Shown here in pieces: positions 28,860-38,043 of a stretch of 64,000 nt of DNA. Every line of letters begins with the position of its first letter. Positions within the stretch are counted from its first letter, which is position 1. A model generated the notes under the pieces. It had not been told where the DNA came from. It searched no databases and was given only the letters and a program-made list of their open reading frames with translations. Both the position numbers and the translations under genes were made by a program. The stretch lies in contig JBNKRV010000268.1 in assembly GCA_050296935.1 (NCBI GenBank), positions 1-64,000 on the forward strand, in the 5' to 3' direction. The stretch is from Saccharicrinis sp050296935. GTDB lineage: Bacteria; Bacteroidota; Bacteroidia; Bacteroidales; Marinilabiliaceae.

Positions 28860-28898
28860 ATGTAATAAATAACTTTTATTAATATTCGTTTTTACTCA

Positions 28899-30794
28899 TC
28901 AAAAACTGGCATATTCGTCTTGAAACTTATTTTCTTTTTGTTCGGCATTTATTTTTACATCCCTGTCTCCTGAAATATTTATTGTTTGAGGTTGCTCCAA
29001 TGGGGCAGCATTTCCTTTTCCTATGGTAGGTTGACTTGCTACAACTTTGAAAAAACTTACAATTTGATTGAGTTCATCGGCCTGGTTTGCCAATTCTTCG
29101 GCACTGGTTGCCATTTCTTCAGAAGCCGCGGCATTTTGCTGGGCTACCGTGCTGAGCATCTGTATGGATGAACTGATTTGGTCAACACCTGTGCGTTGTT
29201 CATTACTGGCAGCAGCAATCTCCTGCACCAGCTTAGCAGTATCTTGTATTTCGGGAACAATCTCTTCAAATTGTTTTGCTGCCGAAGTCGCAACATTTAC
29301 CCCTTGTGCCGAAAGTTTGTTAATTTCAGCTGCAGCATCACGGCTTCTCTCGGCCAGTTTCCGAACCTCGGCAGCTACTACTGCAAATCCTCGCCCATGT
29401 TCGCCAGCCCTTGCAGCTTCAACTGCTGCATTAAGGGATAGTATGTTTGTTTGAAAGGCAATGTCATCAATAATGGCAATTTTGCCTGTAATATCGTTCA
29501 TTGACTGAGTGGTGTTTTTTACCGATTCATTACTTTTGTTGATGTTATTGGATGCCATCGCAGTAATGTTGCCAGCTTGCGTGGCATTAGCTGTATTCTG
29601 CTGTGTATTTGCAGAAATCTGTTCTATGGTAGAAGAAATTTCTTCAACAGATGCAGCCTGCTCATTAGCCCCCTGTGACATTTGTTGCGTGAATGAACTT
29701 ATTTGGTTCCCTGCAGTTGAAACATTGTCGGTTGCAATGATTATTGATGAAACAATACCCCTGAGTTTTTCAGTCATATCTTGCATAGCACCATATATAC
29801 CCTGTTTCTTCCTTTTCGAATCAAATTCAATAGTAAGATTACCTCTGGCAATTTCTTTTGTAATAGCGAATACTTCGGATGGCTCACCTCCTATTTGTGT
29901 GAAAGTTTCCTTTAATAGTAAAAAAGACAGGAAAAACACAAATGCAAGGAAAATAAAAATGCCGGCAAAAAGATATATATATGTATCCCTTTTCAACACC
30001 TCTATTTCTTCATTAATACCTATTTTAAAAGAGTTAATTACGGGCTCTATACCTCTGATAATTGACCTTAACTCATAACGCAAACCATCATTTTCAGTCA
30101 AACCAATTTCTTTCCAAACTAAAACAAGTTGGTTAAATCCATTGACATATTGTTCAGCTAACAGTTTGTTATTGCCTGCCAAATCTTCCAATAGTTGCCC
30201 ACCTATTTTATTAAAAGCCAAAGAATAGGTGGTATCCTTACGGATTATAAAGTCCTTTTCATGTTTGCGTAGTTTAAGGTAACTTACTTCCAATTTGTCA
30301 CTCCTTTTACTGGCAACTGTCGATTCGAATTCGTGAGCACTTTTTCTAAACTCTCCTTCAATACCCCAATCTTTAAACCCTTTTTCTTTGTACTTTGCAA
30401 CAATTCTGGAAAATGTTGATTGGTAATTACTAAGGCCTTTTTTTATCGATTTTACTAAAACCTTATCATCTTCATCAAGCAGTTTATTTATTTCAAGACC
30501 ATTTAAAATAGCGACAATTCCATCATACCCATTTTTAAAACTATCCAGATATACACTTTTATCACTGATGAAAAAATTTTTATTTACCGTTTCACGCGAG
30601 ATAAAATCTTTCTCATTCTTTCGTAATTCCAGCATATGATTCTCAATATCCAATAGGTGATAATTGAGTTGGGAGATATCCTCCAACTTAGTTGTTCTGC
30701 CAAGCGCAAAAAAAACCAATCCAATCATTAATATTGCGATTAAAGCAAAACCGCCTATCATTTTTTTCCTAAAGGATAACTTTAACATGTTCAT
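28899..30794 (-). CDS. Methyl-accepting chemotaxis protein with HBM-like sensor
   Basis: A 631-aa transmembrane chemoreceptor that signals ligand binding to CheA. A membrane helix at about 13-32 precedes an all-helical periplasmic domain to about 270. That domain has two matching LRKNEKDFISR / LRKHEKDFIIR blocks, a pattern of helical bimodular (HBM) sensors, which often bind organic acids. A second membrane helix (about 272-293), a HAMP-like linker and the methyl-accepting domain with the hairpin tip DDIAFQTNILSLNAAVEAARAGE follow (split here only by my reading). The C-terminus ends in an uncharacterised acidic tail with no pentapeptide CheR tether. A -7-like TAATTTTG is at 30845-30838. No other che genes are in the window. 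Confidence 0.92.
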   Translation of the reverse strand: MNMLKLSFRKKMIGGFALIAILMIGLVFFALGRTTKLEDISQLNYHLLDIENHMLELRKNEKDFISRETVNKNFFISDKSVYLDSFKNGYDGIVAILNGLEINKLLDEDDKVLVKSIKKGLSNYQSTFSRIVAKYKEKGFKDWGIEGEFRKSAHEFESTVASKRSDKLEVSYLKLRKHEKDFIIRKDTTYSLAFNKIGGQLLEDLAGNNKLLAEQYVNGFNQLVLVWKEIGLTENDGLRYELRSIIRGIEPVINSFKIGINEEIEVLKRDTYIYLFAGIFIFLAFVFFLSFLLLKETFTQIGGEPSEVFAITKEIARGNLTIEFDSKRKKQGIYGAMQDMTEKLRGIVSSIIIATDNVSTAGNQISSFTQQMSQGANEQAASVEEISSTIEQISANTQQNTANATQAGNITAMASNNINKSNESVKNTTQSMNDITGKIAIIDDIAFQTNILSLNAAVEAARAGEHGRGFAVVAAEVRKLAERSRDAAAEINKLSAQGVNVATSAAKQFEEIVPEIQDTAKLVQEIAAASNEQRTGVDQISSSIQMLSTVAQQNAAASEEMATSAEELANQADELNQIVSFFKVVASQPTIGKGNAAPLEQPQTINISGDRDVKINAEQKENKFQDEYASF

Positions 30795-30845
30795 AATAGA
30801 TATTTTAATCGATATTTTGTCTGTAAATATAGGTTGTCAAAATTA

Positions 30846-31539
30846 CTACTTTTAAGTATTAATGTACTTATTTGCAGGTACTACAAATCTAGTACATCTA
30901 TTAAGTTCTGTCCGATATCCTTGTTTATATTAGGATTGATGTTTCAGGCTCATTGCCACTACGATTGTCTAAGATGCAAAAGGGGTGCTAAGTTGTTGTT
31001 ATATAACTCCCGTCGATTAACCGTACATCTATTAATTGCCTATTCCATTCCCTTAAATGGCTGAATAGATAGTTTCATAAGAGATACGAATAGCTCCTGA
31101 TGTTCAAAGTTGCTTACAACTGTATAATAGCCTTTTTTCAACAAAGACTCTTAAAACACCGGTTGCAGTGTCAATTAAAACCTATCAGCCTACACCAGAC
31201 CTAAACACCCTGACAAAACAAATTTAACATCAATCACTCAATAATTTGAATTATGAGATTAACAATGAAAAAAAGTAAACTAATTTACAACTTATATTGC
31301 CTTCAATCATATAAATACTAAATATCCGCAAACACTCATAATTAGATTTATTTGATAATCTTATAAGTCAGTTAATGAAATCAAGAGATGAACACATTTA
31401 CTTTCACAGCCCATTTTAATAGCTAGCAATCTTGAAGATAGCATTTTAAAGCAGAAACGGACATGATTGGTATGGTCTGCAAAAAATGCAGACACCAAGA
31501 ACATCAGTAGATCAAGCGCTATGGGCTTGTTAGGACAAT
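30846..31539. other. Gene-poor stretch upstream of the chemoreceptor
   Basis: No believable gene is seen in about 700 bases. A short + frame near 30834-31064 contains a CHYDCLRC segment that could be a ruined zinc-ribbon start of the transposase remnant just downstream, but frames are broken and I do not claim it. Confidence 0.4.
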
Positions 31540-32120
31540 GGTACACAAGCTGCGTAAAGCCAAGAGTAAGCGTGATTCCGGTATACACTTTAAGGTATTA
31601 TTGAAATGGATGAAGGATATTTTATAATCGAATCTCCAGAGCTGGAAAAATCAAAGGAGAAAGAGGTCGTGATGCAGTAGGGAAAACACCTGTTTCCGAA
31701 ATGTCAGAATCCTTTCAGCTCGAAGACATTGAAACTGGCAAAAAATCAAGTCCATGCCGATACTGTAAAGCTAAGATCCTCTAAAGCCACCATAAAGATA
31801 AAATAAATGACACTGTAAAGGAGCCCTTTGATGAAAAAAGTTTCGTTTTTACTGATGACAGCTCCTGGTATATTGCTATCTCAGATTATGTAGAACTACA
31901 TTTTTTTTAAAAAAGCCCAGCGAAAAGCTGATCAAATAAACATTGCGATGGGTACATATCTCCATAAGTAATGCAAAGCGGAATTTCTTGAAAATTAACA
32001 TAAGATTAAGAGGGAAATAGCTCCAGATGTATTTGAACGAGTTTGCCTACAAGCTGAAACGGAGATATTTTGGTGAAAAACTTTTCAACAAGCTTGTAAT
32101 AGCTGGAATTATATGACTAT
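31540..32120 (+). mobile_element. Decayed IS1595/ISXO2-type transposase remnant
   Basis: In several frames of the + strand I read pieces of a DDE-type ISXO2/IS1595 transposase: TMVHKLRKAKSKRDS; IIEMDEGYFI (usual ELDEGYF block); VSEMSESFQLEDIETGKKSS; SFVFTDDSSWYIAISDYVELH (VFTDxS block); RWVHISISNAKR and YLNEFAYKLKRRYFGEKLF (family C-terminal block). Several frameshifts and stops separate them, so it is inactive. I did not find terminal inverted repeats, so the element boundaries are unknown. Confidence 0.8.
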
Positions 32121-32304
32121 GATATAAAACAGATATTCAGTTTATTATAGCCACAGATAGCTATACCAATAAACGTACCGGTTTAATGCCGGGCTACATT
32201 CAAGCTACTTCAGGATCGAAGTGAACTAGAAGTAGTATTTTGAATTTTATTCGGTAATAAACAAATTATCGCAGATCTTTTTTGCATAATCCAAATATAT
32301 AGAC

Positions 32305-32334
32305 GTAAAAAAGGTGCCCGTAATGGACACCTTT
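32305..32334 (-). terminator. Rho-independent terminator of enolase
   Basis: On the minus strand AAAGGTGTCC / GGGCACCTTT forms a stem around an ATTAC loop and is followed by a run of T (plus-strand A run at 32307-32312). It begins about 25 bases after the enolase stop. Confidence 0.85.
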
Positions 32335-32358
32335 AAATATTTTGTATGAAGGCTAAAA

Positions 32359-33660
32359 TTAAGCTTTCTGTACTTTCTTATATCCATAGATAGCACTTGC
32401 ACCCAATTCTTCTTCAATACGAAGTAATTGATTATACTTAGCCATACGATCAGAACGGCTCAATGAACCAGTTTTAATCTGACCACTGTTAGTTGCTACT
32501 GCAATATCTGCAATTGTCGCATCTTCAGTTTCACCTGAACGGTGAGAAGTTACTGAAGTATAACCAGCTCTGTGAGCCATTTCAATTGCATTTAAAGTTT
32601 CAGTTAAAGTACCAATTTGATTTACTTTAATAAGTATTGAGTTAGCTGCACCTAATTCGATTCCTTTTTTCAAGTAATCTACATTAGTTACAAATAAGTC
32701 ATCTCCTACTAACTGGCACTTATCACCAACTTGTTTATTAAGAGCAACCCATCCATCCCAATCATTTTCATCCATTCCATCTTCGATAGAATCAATTGGA
32801 AATTTAGCAACAAGATCAGCTAAATAAGCAGCTTGCTCTTCTGAAGATCTTTTTACACCATTTGGTTCAAAAATACTGTAATCATAAACACCATCTTTGA
32901 AAAACTCAGAAGAAGCACAGTCCATAGCAATTGAAACATCACCACCATCTTCTGCACGACCTGGCTTATAACCAGCATTTTTAATAGCAGTAAGGATGCA
33001 GTCAATAGCCTCTTCAGTACCACCTAACATAGGAGCGAAACCACCTTCATCACCAACTGCTGTAGAAAGACCTTTACCTTTTAATACTTTCGCTAAGGCG
33101 TGAAATACTTCTGCACCCATTCTTAAACCTTCTTTAAAGGTTGGAGCTCCGATTGGACGAATCATGAATTCCTGGAAAGCAATAGTAGCATCTGAGTGAG
33201 AACCACCATTGATAATGTTCATCATAGGAACTGGAAGAGTACATGCATTAGTTCCACCAATATAACGATATAAAGGCATTTCTAAGTACTCTGCTGCAGC
33301 CTTTGCTGTCGCTAAAGAAACTCCTAAAATAGCATTAGCACCTAACTTACTTTTTGTTTTAGTACCGTCCATTTCAAGCATTTTAGTGTCAACACCAACT
33401 TGATCTAAAACACTAAAACCAACTAATTCCGGTGCAATAACATCGTTTACGTTAGCAACGGCTTTTTGTACACCTTTACCTAAATAACGACCTTTATCAC
33501 CATCTCTTAGCTCAAGCGCTTCGTGCTCACCTGTAGACGCTCCGGAAGGAACAGCAGCACGACCAATTACTCCACAATCTAAAGTTACCTCTACCTCAAT
33601 AGTAGGATTTCCTCGTGAATCAAGAATTTCACGAGCATGAACATTTGCAATTTGTCCCAT
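32359..33660 (-). CDS. eno: Enolase
   Basis: This glycolytic enzyme converts 2-phosphoglycerate to phosphoenolpyruvate in the cytosol. The 433-aa protein starts MGQIANVHAREILDSRGNPT. It carries GASTGEHEALELRDGD, PMMNIINGGSHSD, VGDEGGFAP, the metal ligands in VGDDLFVTN and IEDGM, and the SHRSGETED loop. A longer reading frame begins 57 bases upstream but adds a non-family, Phe/Lys-rich extension and overlaps the upstream terminator; I prefer the internal ATG. It follows the ribosomal cluster but is separated from it by a terminator hairpin. Confidence 0.97.
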   Translation of the reverse strand: MGQIANVHAREILDSRGNPTIEVEVTLDCGVIGRAAVPSGASTGEHEALELRDGDKGRYLGKGVQKAVANVNDVIAPELVGFSVLDQVGVDTKMLEMDGTKTKSKLGANAILGVSLATAKAAAEYLEMPLYRYIGGTNACTLPVPMMNIINGGSHSDATIAFQEFMIRPIGAPTFKEGLRMGAEVFHALAKVLKGKGLSTAVGDEGGFAPMLGGTEEAIDCILTAIKNAGYKPGRAEDGGDVSIAMDCASSEFFKDGVYDYSIFEPNGVKRSSEEQAAYLADLVAKFPIDSIEDGMDENDWDGWVALNKQVGDKCQLVGDDLFVTNVDYLKKGIELGAANSILIKVNQIGTLTETLNAIEMAHRAGYTSVTSHRSGETEDATIADIAVATNSGQIKTGSLSRSDRMAKYNQLLRIEEELGASAIYGYKKVQKA

Positions 33661-33701
33661 AATTTGACGTATTTTAAAAATTGAGTTTATTTTTTTAAAA
33701 A

Positions 33702-33734
33702 AAAAGGATAAAAGCATGAAGCCATTATCCTTTT
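33702..33734 (-). terminator. Terminator at the end of the ribosomal cluster
   Basis: On the minus strand AAAAGGATAA / TTATCCTTTT forms a 10-bp stem with a 13-base loop followed by a long T run. It lies 36 bases after rplQ and just before enolase, marking the probable end of the alpha-type operon. Confidence 0.8.
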
Positions 33735-33770
33735 ATATTTTAAGAAAGCATATAAATATTATTTATATAA

Positions 33771-34328
33771 CTATTCTTTGGACTCATCATTTGTTGACGA
33801 TTCTGATGATTCTTCAGCCTCTTTTGTTTCAGTTGCTACATCAGTAGCAGCTTCAGCAGCAGCAGCAGTAGATTTTCCTTCAACAGCAGTTGTCTCAGCA
33901 GAAGATTTTTTACGACGTGTACGACGTGTTTTCTTTTCTGCTTTTGGCTGACTTGCTGCCAACATATTTTCATTGTAATCTACCAATTCTATATAACACA
34001 TTTCTGCATTATCACCTAAACGATTACCCAATTTTAAAATTCTGGTATAACCTCCAGGTCTGTCTCCTACTTTTTCAGCTACTTCTCTAAATAGCTCAGA
34101 AACGGCGTATTTATTATTTAGGTATCCAAAAACAACCCTTCTTTGTGTAGTAGTATCTTCTTTGGATTTTGTAATAAGTGGTTCAACGTATACACGCAAT
34201 GCCTTCGCTTTTGCAACAGTGGTTTTAATTCTCTTATGTAATATAAGTGAAGCAGCCATGTTCGACAACATTGCCTTACGGTGAGAACTCTTTCTACCTA
34301 GATGATTAAACTTTTTTCTATGTCTCAT
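33771..34328 (-). CDS. rplQ: Ribosomal protein L17 with long acidic tail
   Basis: This is a large-subunit protein at the exit-tunnel side. The first about 115 residues are standard (MRHRKKFNHLGRKSSHRKAM, YTRILKLGNRLGDNAEM). Then about 70 residues form a basic patch (KTRRTRRKKSS) and a low-complexity Ala/Glu/Ser/Thr tail, common in Bacteroidota L17. It starts 5 bases after rpoA. Confidence 0.97.
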   Translation of the reverse strand: MRHRKKFNHLGRKSSHRKAMLSNMAASLILHKRIKTTVAKAKALRVYVEPLITKSKEDTTTQRRVVFGYLNNKYAVSELFREVAEKVGDRPGGYTRILKLGNRLGDNAEMCYIELVDYNENMLAASQPKAEKKTRRTRRKKSSAETTAVEGKSTAAAAEAATDVATETKEAEESSESSTNDESKE

Positions 34329-34333
34329 CGCAG

Positions 34334-35326
34334 TTATTCCTTGTCTAATTTATACTTAGTAATATCCATACCAAAGGTTAAATTCATCACCTGCAATAAA
34401 TCATCAAGCTCAGTCAATGATTTTTTACCGAAATTACGGAACTTCAATAAATCGTTACGATTAAACTGCACAAGTTCTCCTAATGTTTCAACATCAGCAG
34501 CTTTTAAACAGTTAAGTGCACGTACAGATAGATCAAGATCAACCAGTTTTGTCTTAAGAAGCTGACGCATATGTAAAACTTCTTCATCAAATTCCTCATT
34601 GCCAAATTTCTCATCAGAATCTAAAGTAATTCTTTCATCAGAAAATAACATGAAGTGATAAATAAGAATCTTAGCAGCTTCTTTTAGTGCATCCTTAGGA
34701 TGGATAGAACCGTCTGTTTCTATTTCTATAATTAATTTCTCGTAGTCAGTTTTTTGTTCTACACGGTAGTTCTCTACTGCATACTTCACATTTCTGACTG
34801 GTGTATATATAGAGTCAATCGCAATAACTCCGAACTCGGAATCTACAGAACGATTTTCTTCTGAAGGAACGTAACCTCTACCTTTATTAATGGTCAATTC
34901 CATTTTAAGGTTAACGTCAGGGTTCATTAAACAAATCGGTTGATCGGGATTCAAAACTTCAAAACCGGTCATGAAATTATTCAATTCACCAGCCTTCAAC
35001 TCTTCCTTTCCCGACACGTTGATAGTTACTTTTTCACTTTCAACCTCTTCAACAATTTGTTTAAATCTAACTTGCTTAAGATTAAGAATAATGTCGGTTG
35101 TATCGTTAATTACGCCAGGAATAGTTGAAAATTCATGATCAACTCCTTCAATCTTAACAGATGTAATTGCGAAACCTTCTAATGAGGATAACAAAATTCT
35201 TCTTAAGGCATTTCCAACTGTTATACCATATCCCGGTTCTAGCGGACGAAATTCGAAGCGACCGAATTGTTTGTCCGCTTCAAGCATGATAACTTTGTCA
35301 GGTTTTTGGAACGCTAATATTGCCAT
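34334..35326 (-). CDS. rpoA: RNA polymerase alpha subunit
   Basis: Alpha nucleates RNA polymerase assembly. The 330-aa protein has the N-terminal dimerisation domain (RFEFRPLEPGYGITVGNALR, LLSSLEGFAI) and the C-terminal helix-hairpin domain that contacts DNA and activators (VRALNCLKAADVETLGELV, RNFGKKSLTEL). Spacing to rpsD (9 bases) and rplQ (5 bases) supports one transcript. Confidence 0.98.
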   Translation of the reverse strand: MAILAFQKPDKVIMLEADKQFGRFEFRPLEPGYGITVGNALRRILLSSLEGFAITSVKIEGVDHEFSTIPGVINDTTDIILNLKQVRFKQIVEEVESEKVTINVSGKEELKAGELNNFMTGFEVLNPDQPICLMNPDVNLKMELTINKGRGYVPSEENRSVDSEFGVIAIDSIYTPVRNVKYAVENYRVEQKTDYEKLIIEIETDGSIHPKDALKEAAKILIYHFMLFSDERITLDSDEKFGNEEFDEEVLHMRQLLKTKLVDLDLSVRALNCLKAADVETLGELVQFNRNDLLKFRNFGKKSLTELDDLLQVMNLTFGMDITKYKLDKE

Positions 35327-35335
35327 AAGAATTAA

Positions 35336-35941
35336 TTATTTAGAATACAATTCAACAATCAATTGTTCTTTAATGTTTTCAGGAATATCCTCTCTTGTAG
35401 GAACATTAAGAAATTTACCTGAGGTAGTTTCACTGTCCCACTCTAACCAAGAAAAGTTATGTACTGATGATGCAGCCAAAGATTCTGAGATTGCTTCAAG
35501 AGATTTAGATTTCTCTCTAACACCAACTATTTGGTCTGCTTTTACTGTGTATGATGGAATATTCAAAATTTTTCCATCAACAGTTATATGTTTATGAGAT
35601 ACAAGCTGACGTGCAGCTGCTCTTGTTGGAGCGATTCCTAAACGGAAAACTACGTTGTCTAAACGCGACTCTAACAGTTCAAGTAAAACCTCACCGGTAA
35701 TACCTTTAGAACGCGATGCTTTTTTAAACAAATTACTAAATTGCTTTTCTAATACACCGTAAGTGTACTTAGCTTTTTGTTTTTCTTTTAACTGAAGACC
35801 ATATTCACTAGTCTTTCTTCTACGGTTGTTCCCGTGCTGTCCGGGAGGATAATTTTTTCTTTCAAAATACTTATCCGAACCATAAATTGCCTCACCAAAT
35901 TTACGGGCAATTTTTGTTTTTGGTCCAATGTATCTAGCCAT
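35336..35941 (-). CDS. rpsD: Ribosomal protein S4
   Basis: A 16S rRNA primary binder of 201 aa. It starts MARYIGPKTKIARKFGEAIYG, with the S4 RNA-binding fold around RLDNVVFRLGIAPTRAAARQLVSHKHI. It lacks the N-terminal Cys zinc knuckle seen in some S4 proteins. In other bacteria S4 represses its own operon; the unusually long 141-base gap before it (35942-36082) could hold such a leader. Confidence 0.98.
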   Translation of the reverse strand: MARYIGPKTKIARKFGEAIYGSDKYFERKNYPPGQHGNNRRRKTSEYGLQLKEKQKAKYTYGVLEKQFSNLFKKASRSKGITGEVLLELLESRLDNVVFRLGIAPTRAAARQLVSHKHITVDGKILNIPSYTVKADQIVGVREKSKSLEAISESLAASSVHNFSWLEWDSETTSGKFLNVPTREDIPENIKEQLIVELYSK

Positions 35942-36082
35942 TCTTCTAAATTTTTGTTTTTAAATTTTTGTTATCAAATTATGAATATGAAGGCCGCGAG
36001 ATTATAGAGAGGAGGTTCTATATATAATCACTCATAATTCAAAATCCAAGAACTCAATTTATGGTTAATAACTAGTAAATAA
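35942..36082 (-). promoter_or_regulatory. Long rpsK-rpsD spacer, possible S4 autoregulatory leader
   Basis: Almost all gaps in this cluster are under 35 bases, but this one is 141. On the minus strand it contains TATAGA ... TCTATA flanking a CCTCC-containing loop, followed by a GC-richer CTCGCGGCC, then an AT-rich approach to the rpsD start. It could be an S4-binding leader or an internal promoter. Confidence 0.35.
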
Positions 36083-36472
36083 TTATACTCTACGTCTTTT
36101 GGGAGGACGACACCCATTATGTGGCATTGGAGTAATATCTACAATTTCAGTCACTTCAATTCCTGTTGAATGAATTGAGCGTATTGCAGACTCACGACCA
36201 TTACCTGGTCCTTTCACATATACTTTAACTTTTCTTAATCCTAGATCAAAAGCCACTTTAGCGCAATCGCTAGCAGCTGTTTGAGCTGCGTAAGGGGTAT
36301 TCTTTTTAGAACCTCTAAAACCCATCTTACCAGCACTAGACCAAGAAATAACCTGACCATTTTTATTGGTCAAAGAAATAATGATATTATTGAAAGATGA
36401 GTGAATATGTGCTTCTCCCTGAGCCTCAACTTTAACAACTCTTTTCTTTTGACTAGCTGTCTTCTTTGCCAT
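36083..36472 (-). CDS. rpsK: Ribosomal protein S11
   Basis: A small-subunit platform protein of 129 aa. It contains EAQGEAHIHSSFNNIIISLT, the GFRGSKKNTPYAAQ block and the C-terminal NGCRPPKRRRV. It lies 10 bases after rpsM. The family match is clear over its full length. Confidence 0.98.
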   Translation of the reverse strand: MAKKTASQKKRVVKVEAQGEAHIHSSFNNIIISLTNKNGQVISWSSAGKMGFRGSKKNTPYAAQTAASDCAKVAFDLGLRKVKVYVKGPGNGRESAIRSIHSTGIEVTEIVDITPMPHNGCRPPKRRRV

Positions 36473-36482
36473 ATCTCAATTA

Positions 36483-36860
36483 TTATTTAGTTGCTTTTTT
36501 CTTATTCGCAACAGTTTTCTTCTTTCCTTTACGTGTACGCGCATTATTCTTTGTCTTTTGTCCACGTAATGGCAAACCAATACGATGACGAATACCACGG
36601 TAACAACCGATGTCCATCAATCGCTTAATGTTTAACTGAACTTCAGAACGTAATTCTCCTTCAATTTTGAATTGTTCAGAAATTGTTTCACGAACTTTTG
36701 AAATTTGTTCGTCAGTCCACTCGCTAACTTTAGCGTTAAGATCAACCCCAGCATCGCTAAGGATCTTTTGGGCTGTACTACGCCCGATTCCGTAAATATA
36801 AGTTAATGAAACCTCACCTCTTTTATTGGTTGGTATATCAACTCCAGCAATTCTAGCCAT
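36483..36860 (-). CDS. rpsM: Ribosomal protein S13
   Basis: A small-subunit head protein contacting 23S rRNA bridges, 125 aa. It has MARIAGVDIPTNKRGEVSL, the helix-turn region YGIGRSTAQKIL and the C-terminal GLPLRGQKTKNNARTRKGKK tail. It follows rpmJ by 12 bases. Confidence 0.98.
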   Translation of the reverse strand: MARIAGVDIPTNKRGEVSLTYIYGIGRSTAQKILSDAGVDLNAKVSEWTDEQISKVRETISEQFKIEGELRSEVQLNIKRLMDIGCYRGIRHRIGLPLRGQKTKNNARTRKGKKKTVANKKKATK

Positions 36861-36872
36861 AATTATAAATCT

Positions 36873-36989
36873 TTATCCTTGACGTTGTTTAAACTTGGGA
36901 TTCTTCTTGTTAATCACGTATAAGCGTCCTTTGCGTTTTACAATTTTGCAGTCGGCACTTCTCTTCTTAACAGATGCTCTAACCTTCAT
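36873..36989 (-). CDS. rpmJ: Ribosomal protein L36 (zinc-free form)
   Basis: A 38-aa protein read directly from the sequence (starts MKVRASVKKRSADCK, ends KFKQRQG). It is the smallest gene of the cluster. The canonical zinc ligands (CxxC ... C ... H) are reduced to one Cys at position 14, so this is the zinc-independent form. It lies between infA and rpsM as in other Bacteroidota. Confidence 0.96.
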   Translation of the reverse strand: MKVRASVKKRSADCKIVKRKGRLYVINKKNPKFKQRQG

Positions 36990-37001
36990 TTTATTATAGA
37001 A

Positions 37002-37223
37002 TTAATTTTTGTATCTATAAGAAATTCTTCCTTTCGTAAGATCATAAGGGCTCATTTCCACTTTTACCCTATCTCCAGGTAGAATTTTAATATAGTGCAT
37101 TCTCATCTTGCCTGAGATATGCGCTGTAATGACATGACCATTTTCTAACTCCACTCTAAACATGGCATTAGAAAGTGCTTCTATTATCGTTCCGTCTTGT
37201 TCTATTGAGGCTTGTTTAGCCAT
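37002..37223 (-). CDS. infA: Translation initiation factor IF-1
   Basis: IF-1 is an S1-fold factor that occupies the ribosomal A site during initiation. The 73-aa product has MAKQASIEQDGTIIEALSN, GHVITAHISGKMRMHYIKI and DLTKGRISYRYK, near the usual 72 residues. It lies 16 bases after map. Confidence 0.98.
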   Translation of the reverse strand: MAKQASIEQDGTIIEALSNAMFRVELENGHVITAHISGKMRMHYIKILPGDRVKVEMSPYDLTKGRISYRYKN

Positions 37224-37239
37224 AATAAATTATCTTTTT

Positions 37240-38025
37240 TTAATTTTCAGACTGCAAAGTTAATACTTCTTCAACAAATTTAAAACTAGAAAGTATATCT
37301 GCCGCATTTTTTTGTACTGCAACAGTATGCTCAAAGTGAGCAGATACTTTTTTATCGATGGTTCTTATGGTCCACCCATCGTTTTCCTGAACAATATTAC
37401 GTTTACCTAAATTTATCATCGGTTCTATTGCGATAACCATTCCTTCTTTTAATAAAGTACCGCTTCCTCTCCTACCATAATTAGGAACCTCAGGGGCTTC
37501 ATGCAGATTTCGGCCAACTCCATGGCCAACCATTTCTCTGACAACACTAAAGCCTTGCTCTTCATTATATTTTTGAATGGCATAACCAACATCACCCAAT
37601 CTTTTTCCTGCTACAGCATTTTCAATTCCTTTAAATAATGACTCCTTAGTTGTATCTAAAAGGTGTTTTACCTCTTTACTAATTTCACCTATTCCAAAAG
37701 TATAGGCTGAATCACCATAAAATTCATTTAATAACACTCCACAGTCAACAGACACAATATCTCCTTCTTTTAAAGGATTTTTATTTGGTATTCCGTGTAC
37801 TACATGTTCGTTAACAGAAGTACAAAGTGTATTGGGAAATCCCTGGTAATTTAAAAAACCAGGAATTCCACCATTATCTCTTATATACTCTTCGGCAATC
37901 TTATCTAATTCTAATGTAGTTACACCAGGTCTGATCACTTTTGCGATCTCACCCAACGTTTTTGCTACAAGCATGTTACTTTTACGAAGTAACTCTATCT
38001 CCTCGTCTGTTTTAAGATATATCAT
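37240..38025 (-). CDS. map: Methionine aminopeptidase type I
   Basis: This enzyme removes the N-terminal methionine from nascent proteins. The 261-aa protein has the metal ligands of the pita-bread fold in order: VSVDCG and YGDSA (Asp), GHGVGRNLHEAP (His), IAIEPMI (Glu) and HFEHTVAV (Glu). It has no N-terminal zinc or SH3-like extension, so type Ia. In Bacteroidota it sits between secY and infA in place of the adk-map pair of other bacteria. Confidence 0.97.
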   Translation of the reverse strand: MIYLKTDEEIELLRKSNMLVAKTLGEIAKVIRPGVTTLELDKIAEEYIRDNGGIPGFLNYQGFPNTLCTSVNEHVVHGIPNKNPLKEGDIVSVDCGVLLNEFYGDSAYTFGIGEISKEVKHLLDTTKESLFKGIENAVAGKRLGDVGYAIQKYNEEQGFSVVREMVGHGVGRNLHEAPEVPNYGRRGSGTLLKEGMVIAIEPMINLGKRNIVQENDGWTIRTIDKKVSAHFEHTVAVQKNAADILSSFKFVEEVLTLQSEN

Positions 38026-38043
38026 TATACGAACGACTCTTCT

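Noticed and set aside
29068..29454. 128-codon frame opposite the chemoreceptor
   Set aside because: Ala/Ser-rich antisense shadow of the methyl-accepting domain.
29509..30078. 189-codon frame opposite the chemoreceptor
   Set aside because: Antisense shadow of a real gene; hydrophobic composition comes from the reversed helical code.
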